Positions 9,115 through 15,636 of a stretch of DNA of 64,000 bases are shown here, one piece after another. Made by a program: the position numbers and the translations under genes. The notes under the pieces were generated by a model, which worked only from the letters and a program-made list of their open reading frames with translations, was not told where the DNA came from and made no database searches. Each line of letters begins with the position of its first letter. Positions within the stretch are counted from its first letter, which is position 1. Source of the DNA: Actinocatenispora sp036503555 (GTDB lineage Bacteria > Actinomycetota > Actinomycetes > Mycobacteriales > Micromonosporaceae); NCBI GenBank assembly GCA_036503555.1, contig DASXWQ010000055.1, forward strand, positions 102,847-166,846. Direction: 5' to 3'.

Positions 9115-9155
9115 CGTGTCGGCACGGATCCTTTCCGTGTCGACACGGTGTTTTT
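9115..9155 (+). terminator. Intrinsic terminator after the deacetylase
   Basis: A 13-bp stem (CGTGTCGGCACGG with CCGTGTCGACACG, one G-U pair) closes a 7-base loop and is followed by GTGTTTTT, an unusually clear U-tract for this GC content. It separates the deacetylase transcript from the encapsulin promoter. Confidence 0.8.
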
Positions 9156-9533
9156 GCACCCACCCGGCCGGAGTGACACCGTCGGCGGCCCGGCCGTTCC
9201 ACAGCGGACCGCGCGGGATCGTCTGGTACGCAAGGGTTCCGGCCCGCCAACCCGAGCGAGACCCGCGCCGGTGCCGGCCGCGCGCAAGATGCCCACCCGC
9301 CAGCCCGCTGGCCGCCGACCCGGTCCGGGAATTGCCGATCGCGGCGCTTTCTCGCAGCATTCTTGAGCGTGTCGATAACACCGCGCGGGAACGAAATCAA
9401 TCGCAGTGTGTGGTGGATCACAGTCCACTGGATTTCACCGCCTGTCCGATCTATCTCCTTACGGTGGGAACCGACACGCAAACGGCGCGACACAGGCCGG
9501 TACGAACGTAAGAGGTGATCGACGACAGAACAC
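9156..9533. other. Non-coding upstream region of the encapsulin operon with a CRP-like box
   Basis: I see no convincing gene here. Short open frames are Arg/Pro-rich and lack ribosome sites. The region is less GC-rich than its surroundings. At 9407-9422 it contains TGTGT-N6-TCACA, one base from the TGTGA-N6-TCACA consensus for CRP-type regulators, centred about 155 bases before the predicted transcription start. GTGGA-N6-TCCAC overlaps it at 9412-9427. Confidence 0.4.
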
Positions 9534-9562
9534 TTGACATTCGTTTATCCAGACGCTATGTG
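9534..9562 (+). promoter_or_regulatory. Housekeeping-type promoter of the encapsulin operon
   Basis: TTGACA (9534-9539) is a perfect -35 box, followed after exactly 17 bases by TATGTG (9557-9562). Transcription would start near 9569, giving a leader of about 75 bases before the GTG at 9643. This is the best vegetative promoter match I noticed in the window, implying substantial basal expression. Confidence 0.75.
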
Positions 9563-9642
9563 GCCTGATTGAACGGCGCGACGAACCCACGCGCCGGCAA
9601 GTACTGCCCCGGACTTGTCATCGAGATTGGCGGTGTTTGTCT

Positions 9643-11067
9643 GTGACCGAGACTGCCGTATCCCCCGCGGCCGGATCCGACGCCGAACCCACCCCCCGCA
9701 GCCTCAGCACCAGTGGGGCCCGCAACCTCGCCACGACCACCAAGACGCCACCCCAGAACCAGAACATCACCAGCCGCTGGCTGCTGAAACTTCTTCCCTG
9801 GATCGACGTCACCGGCGGCACCTACCGGGTCAACCGACGCCTCACCTACCAGGTCGGGGACGGCCGGATCACGTTCAGCGTGGCCGGCGGCGACGTGTCG
9901 GTGATCCCGCCGGAGCTGCGCGAGATCCCGTTGCTGCGCGACTTCACCGACGACGCGTCCCTGACCGCCCTGGCGAACCGTTTCACACAGCACAGCTACC
10001 AGGCCGGCGACACGCTCACGACCACCGGACAACCGGCCGACAGGCTGTTTCTGCTCGCGCACGGAAAGATTCAGAAAATAGGCACCGGAAAATACGGTGA
10101 CGCGACCATTCTCGGCACGTTCACCGATGGCGACTTCTTCGGCGAGCAGATTCTTTCCGGATCCGGAAACAACTGGGAGTTCACCGCGCGGGCGGCCACC
10201 AGCTGCATCGTGCTCGAACTGCCGGTCAACGCATTCCAGGACATGAACGGCCAGTCCGAGCCGCTGCGCGCGCACATCCAGCGGGTGCTCGCCGAGCCGT
10301 CCGCGCGGCGCAACGTGCACGGCGAGGCAGAGATCGACGTGGCGTCCGGGCACAACGGCGAGCCGCTGCTGCCGAGCACGTTCGCCGACTACGACGCCGC
10401 TCCCCGCGAGTACGAGCTGTCCGTGGCGCAGACCGTCCTCACGATCCACACCCGGGTCGCCGATCTCTACAACAAACCGATGAACCAGACCGACCAGCAA
10501 CTCAAGCTCACCGTCAACGCGTTACGGGAACGGCAGGAGCACGAACTCGTCAACAACACCGAGTTCGGTCTGCTGCCCAACAGCGACCTGGCCCAGCGGG
10601 TCAGCACGCGCGGCGGTCCGCCAACACCCGACGACCTCGACGAGCTGCTGACCCTGGTGTGGAAGGAACCGGCGTTCTTCCTGGCGCACCCGAAGGCGAT
10701 CGCCGCGTTCGGCCGGGAGTGCAGCCGGCGCGGCGTGTACCCGGGCGGCGTCGACGTCGGCGGCCACCACGTGCCCGCGTGGCGCGGCGTACCGATCTAC
10801 CCGTGCAACAAGATCCCGGTGACCGCGCAGGCGAGCACGTCGATGATGCTGATGCGGACCGGTGAGGAGCGGCAGGGCGTCGTCGGCCTGCACCAGACCG
10901 GCATCCCCGACGAGTACGAGCCGAGCCTGTCGGTGCGGTTCATGGGCATCGACCCCAACGCGATCATCTCGTACCTGGTCAGCGCGTACTACTCGGCGGC
11001 GATCCTGGTGCCCGACTCGCTCGCGGTACTGGAGAACGTGGACGTCGGCGCGCCAACCGAAGCGTAG
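9643..11067 (+). CDS. Family 2B encapsulin-type nanocompartment shell protein, copy A
   Basis: 474 residues from GTG 9643, matching the start context of copy B; a TTG two codons upstream is possible. An N-terminal arm of ~50 residues ends in PPQNQNITSRWLLKLLPW. Residues ~95-220 form a cyclic-nucleotide-binding-like insertion (GDFFGEQIL, then WEFTARAATSC). The rest is the HK97-like shell fold, with QTGIPDEYEPSLSVRFMG and the conserved C-terminal SYLVSAYYSAAILVPD block. Encapsulins assemble into closed protein shells around cargo enzymes; Family 2B is defined by this inserted domain. Copy B and a prenyl synthase follow in the same operon. Around 10060-10180 the GC content is lower than in the neighbours. 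Confidence 0.9.
   Translation: MTETAVSPAAGSDAEPTPRSLSTSGARNLATTTKTPPQNQNITSRWLLKLLPWIDVTGGTYRVNRRLTYQVGDGRITFSVAGGDVSVIPPELREIPLLRDFTDDASLTALANRFTQHSYQAGDTLTTTGQPADRLFLLAHGKIQKIGTGKYGDATILGTFTDGDFFGEQILSGSGNNWEFTARAATSCIVLELPVNAFQDMNGQSEPLRAHIQRVLAEPSARRNVHGEAEIDVASGHNGEPLLPSTFADYDAAPREYELSVAQTVLTIHTRVADLYNKPMNQTDQQLKLTVNALRERQEHELVNNTEFGLLPNSDLAQRVSTRGGPPTPDDLDELLTLVWKEPAFFLAHPKAIAAFGRECSRRGVYPGGVDVGGHHVPAWRGVPIYPCNKIPVTAQASTSMMLMRTGEERQGVVGLHQTGIPDEYEPSLSVRFMGIDPNAIISYLVSAYYSAAILVPDSLAVLENVDVGAPTEA
10958..11012 (+). repeat. 55-base tract identical to 12571-12625
   Basis: The codons for the C-terminal AIISYLVSAYYSAAILVP segment are identical over 55 bases in the two shell genes (the other copy is 12571-12625), although the genes differ elsewhere at many synonymous sites. 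Confidence 0.8.
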
Positions 11068-11159
11068 GAGCGTCGGGTCCCCCACCCCGCGCTCCTGCCC
11101 GGCGCCGGCCGACGTCCGCCCAACCTCCCCAACGTGGCGGGTGTCGGTCGGCCCCGCGG

Positions 11160-11194
11160 CCCGTCCCGGCGCTCCCGCCGGACGCCGGGACGGG
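11160..11194 (+). promoter_or_regulatory. Stable hairpin between the two shell genes
   Basis: CCCGTCCCGGCG (11160-11171) and CGCCGGGACGGG (11183-11194) are perfect 12-base inverted arms around an 11-base loop, in the 206-base gap between the shell genes. No U-tract follows, so it may be a partial terminator, a 3'-end stabiliser for the upstream message, or an RNA-processing site that sets the ratio of the two shell subunits. Confidence 0.6.
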
Positions 11195-11273
11195 TCCCGC
11201 GCCCGCGCCGTCGCCACATCCCCCCGGCGGCGCGGGCTTCGCTTGTGTCCCAGCCGATTGGCGGTGTACCAAC

Positions 11274-12674
11274 GTGATCGAGACAGTGTCCACACCGGAC
11301 GGTGCCGTGACCGGCCCGCCGCGCAGCATCACCACCCGCACCGCACGTACCCTCGCCACGACCACGAAGACCCGACCGCAGAACCGGAACGTCAGCGAAC
11401 GGTGGCTGCTGCGGGCGCTGCCGTGGATCGAGGTCGACGGCGGCACGTACCGGGTGAACCGGCGCCGCGCGTACCCGGTCGGCGACGGGCGGGTCACGAT
11501 CGGCCCGGCCGGCGCCGTACGCCCCGGCGGGCTGCGGGCGATCGGTCTGTTGCGCGAGCTCGACGACCCCGGCGTGCTCGCCGCGCTCGCGCAGCGGTTC
11601 ACCCGGCACACGTACCGGCCGGGCGAGCACCTGACGACGGCCGGTGCGCCGGAGGACGGCCTGCACCTGGTCGCGCACGGCAAGCTGCACGCGCTCGGCG
11701 TCGGCGAGTACGGCGAGCCGACGAACCTGCGTACCCTCGCCGACGGCGACGTGGTCGGTGCGGCCGGGCTGACCGACCCGGCGGCCCGGTGGCGGTTCAC
11801 CGCCCGCGCGGTGACGCCGTGCGTGGTGTACTCGCTGCCGCGCCAGGCGTTCGAGGACCTGGCGAACGGGTCGGCGGTGCTGCGCGACCATCTCGACCGG
11901 CTGGCGCGTACCGCCGGGCCCGCGACGAACAAGCGTGGTGAGGCGGACATCGGGCTGGCGTCCGGGCACGCCGGCGAGCCGGCGCTGCCGTCGGCGTACG
12001 CGGACTACGATCCGGCGCCGCGGGAGTACGAGCTGTCCGTCGCGCAGACGGTCCTGACGATCCACAGCCGCGTCGCCGACCTGTACAACAAGCCCCTCGA
12101 CCAGACGAACGAGCAGGTCCGGCTCGCCGTGACCGCGGTACGCGAACGGCAGGAGCACGAGCTCGTCAACAACCCGGACTTCGGCCTGCTCGCCAACGCG
12201 GACGCGGGCCAGCGGGTCAGCACCCGGACCGGGCCGCCAACACCGGCGGACCTGGACGAGGTGCTGGCACGGCGCCGGTCGTCGCGCTTCTTCCTGGCGC
12301 ATCCCCGCGCGATCGCCGCGTTCGGCGCCCAGTGCGCGCACCGCGGCCTGTATCCCGGCACCGTCACGTACGACGGGGTCGAGGTGACCGCGTGGCGCGG
12401 GGTGCCGATCCTGCCGTGCGACAAGATCCCGGTCACCGACCGGCAGACCACCAGCATCCTGTGCCTGCGTACCGGCGCCGACGACGAGGGTGTGGTGGGG
12501 CTGCGGCAGACCGGCCTGCCGGACGAGGTCGAGCCGGGACTGTCGGTGCGGTTCATGGGAATCGGCACCGACGCGATCATCTCGTACCTGGTCAGCGCGT
12601 ACTACTCGGCGGCGATCCTGGTGCCGGACGCGCTGGGCGTGTTGGAGAACGTCGAGCTCGGGAGGACGGCATGA
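11274..12674 (+). CDS. Family 2B encapsulin-type nanocompartment shell protein, copy B
   Basis: 466 residues, paralogous to copy A along its whole length, with the same arm, inserted nucleotide-binding-like domain (residues ~90-215) and HK97-like core. The GTG start is preceded by GATTGGCGGTGT at exactly the same spacing as in copy A. Differences stand out: in the inserted domain GE becomes GA (GDVVGAAGL), and WKEPAFFLAHP of copy A becomes RSSRFFLAHP. Two shell genes in one operon suggest a mixed two-component capsid. The stop overlaps the prenyl synthase start (ATGA). Confidence 0.9.
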   Translation: MIETVSTPDGAVTGPPRSITTRTARTLATTTKTRPQNRNVSERWLLRALPWIEVDGGTYRVNRRRAYPVGDGRVTIGPAGAVRPGGLRAIGLLRELDDPGVLAALAQRFTRHTYRPGEHLTTAGAPEDGLHLVAHGKLHALGVGEYGEPTNLRTLADGDVVGAAGLTDPAARWRFTARAVTPCVVYSLPRQAFEDLANGSAVLRDHLDRLARTAGPATNKRGEADIGLASGHAGEPALPSAYADYDPAPREYELSVAQTVLTIHSRVADLYNKPLDQTNEQVRLAVTAVRERQEHELVNNPDFGLLANADAGQRVSTRTGPPTPADLDEVLARRRSSRFFLAHPRAIAAFGAQCAHRGLYPGTVTYDGVEVTAWRGVPILPCDKIPVTDRQTTSILCLRTGADDEGVVGLRQTGLPDEVEPGLSVRFMGIGTDAIISYLVSAYYSAAILVPDALGVLENVELGRTA

Positions 12675-13705
12675 CCGCGGTGACCACCAACTCCGACGCC
12701 GCCGGCGACCTGGCCGAGGTGCGCGACCTGGTCGCGCCCGGCCTCATGGCGACGGTACGTCGGCTCAACCCCACCATGCGTCGCGTCGTCGGGTTCCACT
12801 GTGGATGGTGGGACGAGAACGGCGCCGAGCTGACCGGGTCGGCCGGCAAGTCGGTCCGCCCCACCCTGACCGTACGGTGCGCCGAGGCGGTCGGCGGCAA
12901 CGCCGAGCAGGCCGTCGGCGCGGCGATGGCGGTCGAGCTGGTGCACAACTTCTCGCTGCTGCACGACGACGTGATGGACGGCGACCTCACCCGCCGGCAC
13001 CGGCCCACCGCCTGGTCGATGTTCGGCATGCCGACGGCGATCCTGGCCGGCGACGCGGTCCTCACGCTCGCCACCGAGGTGCTGACCACCTCCTACCCGG
13101 CGCCGCTCGCCACCGAGGCGGTACGCCGGCTGTCCGCGTGCGTACTGCGGCTCATCGACGGGCAGACCGACGACGTGGCGTTCGAGCGGCGTACCGACGT
13201 GACGCTCGCCGAGTGCCTGGAGATGGCCGGCGCCAAGACCGGCGCGCTGCTCGGCTGCGCGTGCGAACTCGGCGCGCTCGTCGGCGGCGCCGGCGCCACC
13301 CGCGTCGCCCGCCTCCGCCAGTACGGCGAGCACCTGGGCCTCGCGTTCCAGCTCGCCGACGACCTGCTCGGGATCTGGGGCGAGCCCGAGGTCACCGGCA
13401 AACCGGTCCGCGCCGACCTGCGTACCCGGAAGAAGTCGCTGCCCGTGGTGGCCGCGCTGACCGCAGGGAGCACCGACGCCGAGCGGCTGGCCCGGCTGTA
13501 CCACCGGCCCGGCCCACTGGTCGAGGCCGAGCTGCCCGAGGTGGCGGCGCTGGTCGAGAGTGCCGGCGGCCGACGGTGGGCGGAGCAGCGCGCCGCGTAC
13601 GAGCTGGAGGCGGCGCTGACCTGCCTGCGCGCCGCCGACGCCGAACCCGTCGCCGCCGCGCGGCTCGTGTCGCTGGGTCGGCTGCTGACCCGTCGCGACC
13701 GGTGA
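12671..13705 (+). CDS. Polyprenyl diphosphate synthase, predicted encapsulin cargo
   Basis: 344 residues of the trans-isoprenyl diphosphate synthase fold. The first Asp-rich motif (LLHDDVMDGD) and the second (LADDLLGIWG) are both present, as are the GKSVRP substrate-binding motif and a C-terminal DLRTRKKSLPV segment. These enzymes condense isopentenyl diphosphate with an allylic diphosphate to give C15-C20 or longer chains; chain length is not predictable here. It overlaps the second shell gene by ATGA, which ties its production to the shell. Family 2B shells are known to be linked with prenyl synthases and terpene cyclases; encapsulation of this one is inference. Only ~12-20 residues precede the catalytic fold, so a long targeting extension is absent. 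Confidence 0.88.
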   Translation: MTAVTTNSDAAGDLAEVRDLVAPGLMATVRRLNPTMRRVVGFHCGWWDENGAELTGSAGKSVRPTLTVRCAEAVGGNAEQAVGAAMAVELVHNFSLLHDDVMDGDLTRRHRPTAWSMFGMPTAILAGDAVLTLATEVLTTSYPAPLATEAVRRLSACVLRLIDGQTDDVAFERRTDVTLAECLEMAGAKTGALLGCACELGALVGGAGATRVARLRQYGEHLGLAFQLADDLLGIWGEPEVTGKPVRADLRTRKKSLPVVAALTAGSTDAERLARLYHRPGPLVEAELPEVAALVESAGGRRWAEQRAAYELEAALTCLRAADAEPVAAARLVSLGRLLTRRDR

Positions 13706-13709
13706 GGAG

Positions 13710-13987
13710 GTGGGCAGCGGCCTGGCGGTCACCGCGGCCGCCGTCGCCGGGTGCGTCGGCATACTCCTGGTGCTGCACAAGCTGTTCGGCGCGGTGCGGC
13801 GACTCGACCACGAGGTCGCGGCAGCCGTCTTCTCCATGGTCGGCGTGCTCTACGGTTCGGCGACTACGCGCGTGCCGCGACGGGCGCGATCCTCGGCGGC
13901 ACCGGCACGTACGCCTCGGCCGCCGGCTCGGTCGACGTGTTCTGGCCCGACGACTCGGCGATCGACCCGGCGGTCCACCTGGCCTGA
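13710..13987 (+). pseudogene. Scar of a DUF4239-like membrane protein joined to a dirigent/calycin-like C-terminus
   Basis: A GTG at 13710 with an AGGAGG overlap opens a frame whose first ~48 residues (one helix, then HEVAAAVFSMVGVLYG) look like the start of a DUF4239/bestrophin-like protein. Near 13855 this similarity stops. In another frame, from about 13860 to 13987, the DNA encodes ATGAILGGTGTYASAAGSV and a short tail ending in TGA, which resembles the end of a small secreted beta-barrel (dirigent/allene-oxide-cyclase type). Two unrelated gene ends fused out of frame indicate a deletion. Confidence 0.6.
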
Positions 13988-14000
13988 CTGGAAAGGGGGT

Positions 14001-14047
14001 GCGGTCGGCGTCGGTCGGCAATGAGGGGGCCGACCGGCGCCGACCGC
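14001..14047. terminator. Bidirectional hairpin between convergent units
   Basis: GCGGTCGGCGTCGGTCGG pairs with the arm at 14030-14047 over 18 positions with one G-U pair and an 11-base loop. It sits between the encapsulin-side scar and the oppositely oriented polysaccharide lyase. Confidence 0.65.
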
Positions 14048-14054
14048 CTACGTG

Positions 14055-14822
14055 TCAGGCGATCTGGGTCACCTGGACCGCGTCGTCGTACACCACGACC
14101 GGCGGGCCGCCCGTCGGGTACGGGATGCCCTTGGCCGGGTTCCAGTTGGCCCGGTAGATGCCGAGCTTGAAGTACGGTGCCTGGTTCTGGTGGTAGGTTT
14201 TGCGCCCGTCGTACGAGGCGACCTGCGCGCCGTTGAGGGCGATCGACAGGCTCCCGGGAGTGTCCGGTGTGGACCACTGGATGTCGACGCGCCACCGGTT
14301 CCACGCGCCGAAGGTGACGTCCGGCAACGCGATCGTGGTCTCCTGCTGCACGCCCGCGTCGTCGAACCAGTGCACCTTGAACTGCCAGGCGGCCTGTTTC
14401 ACCACCAGCGACAGCGGCGGGTTCGTGTCACTGCCGTCCGGCAGCGGGTACCCGTGCCACTGAGCCAGGATCGTGCCGTACTCGTACGGGGTCCAGTCTC
14501 TCGGCAGGTAGTCGGCGAACTCGAACGAGTACCGGCCGTACCCGAACGAGTCGTGCGCCACCTCCGACCGGTACGAGACGCCGTCGTTGGGAACGGTGAA
14601 CCGCGCCGCCTGGCCGCCCTCCAACACCGGGTCGGTGACGAGGTCCATGGCGCCGTTCCCGTCGATGCGTTGCCGGGTCCACGCCGTGAAGTCGGTACCC
14701 TCGAACCCGTCGGCGAACACCGTGGTGTCCGCGGCGGCCGCGGCCGGCGCGAGCGCCGCCGCCCCGATCGCACCCGCGGCCAACGCCGCGCCGTACGTCA
14801 GAACCCTTCTCCTGCTTGCCAT
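14055..14822 (-). CDS. Secreted polysaccharide lyase (heparin lyase I-like, jelly-roll)
   Basis: 255 residues from ATG 14822, chosen for the GGGAG six bases upstream; a GTG two codons earlier is possible. The N-terminus is a Tat-type signal (SRRRVLTYG, a long hydrophobic stretch, cleavage near AAAA-DTT). The mature part resembles the polysaccharide lyase/concanavalin-like family PF14099: FADGFEGTDFTAW at the start, SYRSEVAHD with the Arg-Glu pair typical of the active cleft, GTILAQWHG, and FKLGIYRANWNP near the end. It should cleave an acidic polysaccharide outside the cell. Its ribosome site abuts the broken end of a permease gene. Confidence 0.75.
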   Translation of the reverse strand: MASRRRVLTYGAALAAGAIGAAALAPAAAAADTTVFADGFEGTDFTAWTRQRIDGNGAMDLVTDPVLEGGQAARFTVPNDGVSYRSEVAHDSFGYGRYSFEFADYLPRDWTPYEYGTILAQWHGYPLPDGSDTNPPLSLVVKQAAWQFKVHWFDDAGVQQETTIALPDVTFGAWNRWRVDIQWSTPDTPGSLSIALNGAQVASYDGRKTYHQNQAPYFKLGIYRANWNPAKGIPYPTGGPPVVVYDDAVQVTQIA

Positions 14823-14847
14823 CCGCACTCCCTGGTCGGTGGTCGAT

Positions 14848-15220
14848 CCGGGCGCTGTCGATGAGCTCCTGCGGGATGTTGACGAAGAAGTTCCGCAGTA
14901 CGACCAGGTTGAACGCGCTCACCAACACCGGCACCACGAGCGACGCGTAGCTGTTGAGCAGACCGAGCTGCTTCACCACGAGGAAGTTCGGGATGATGCC
15001 GGCGGAGAACAGCATCGTGAACAGTGCGACGAGCAGGATCGGCCGGCCGCCGATCATGTCCTTTCTGGACAGTCCGTACGCCATCATGATCGTCGCGACG
15101 AGGCTCGCCAGCGTGCCGATCACGGTGACCCCGATGCTGACGACCAGCGCCTTGGTGACGACGCCGCCGGAGAAGATCGTCCGGTACGCCGCGAGCGTCG
15201 GTTCGCTGGGCCAGAACGAT
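14848..15220 (-). pseudogene. Internal fragment of a MalG-type sugar ABC permease
   Basis: Reading leftward from about 15220, the frame gives WPSEPTLAAYRTIFSGGVV, helices, and NIPQELIDSARID, the start of the cytoplasmic EAA-type loop of carbohydrate ABC permeases. The first helix is missing. The protein breaks off directly after SARID, where the ribosome site of the lyase gene begins. The missing ends show that this is a remnant. Confidence 0.8.
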
Positions 15221-15636
15221 GCCGTGGAAGTAGACGTACGTGTCGAGGACCTCGCCGGCGTCGGCGCCGACGTTGTCGCGTTGCAGGAGGATCTGTTCGA
15301 AGCCGACCGACAGGATGCTGCCGAGGTTCAGGATGAGCAGCAGGATCGTCACGGGCATCAGGCCGGGCAGCGTCACGTGCCACAGCCGGCGCCAGCGGCC
15401 GGCGCCGTCGACCGCCGCCGCCTCGTACAGCTGCTGGTCGATGCCGACCAGCGCGGCCAGGTAGATGATGGTGCCCCAGCCGGTGTTCTTCCAGATCACC
15501 TGGAGCGTCACGAGGAACGGGAAGAACACCGGGTTGGTGCTGAGGTCCGCGTTGTGCAGACCGACCGCGTCGAGCAGGTGCGTGACCACGCCGGTACCGC
15601 CGAGGAACTCCTGCGAGATCGACACGATGATGACCC
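15216..15636 (-). pseudogene. Internal fragment of an LplB-type sugar ABC permease
   Basis: Leftward from about 15636 the frame reads IIVSISQEFLGGTGVV, then WKNTGWGTIIYLAALVGID, the complete EAA loop (LYEAAAVDGAGRWRRLWHVTLPG) and a segment ending DTYVYFHGI. The N-terminal helices and the last helix are gone. The end runs out of frame into the MalG-type fragment near 15218. The head lies on the opposite strand of the start region of the following rightward gene. Confidence 0.8.

Noticed and set aside
9073..9511. Short rightward frames before the encapsulin operon
   Set aside because: They cross the terminator at 9115, lack ribosome sites and encode Pro/Arg-rich sequence.
12671..13705. Terpene cyclase as encapsulin cargo
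   Set aside because: The motifs and spacing (GKSVRP, DDVMD, DDLLG) are those of a chain-elongating prenyl synthase; no NSE motif of terpene cyclases is present.
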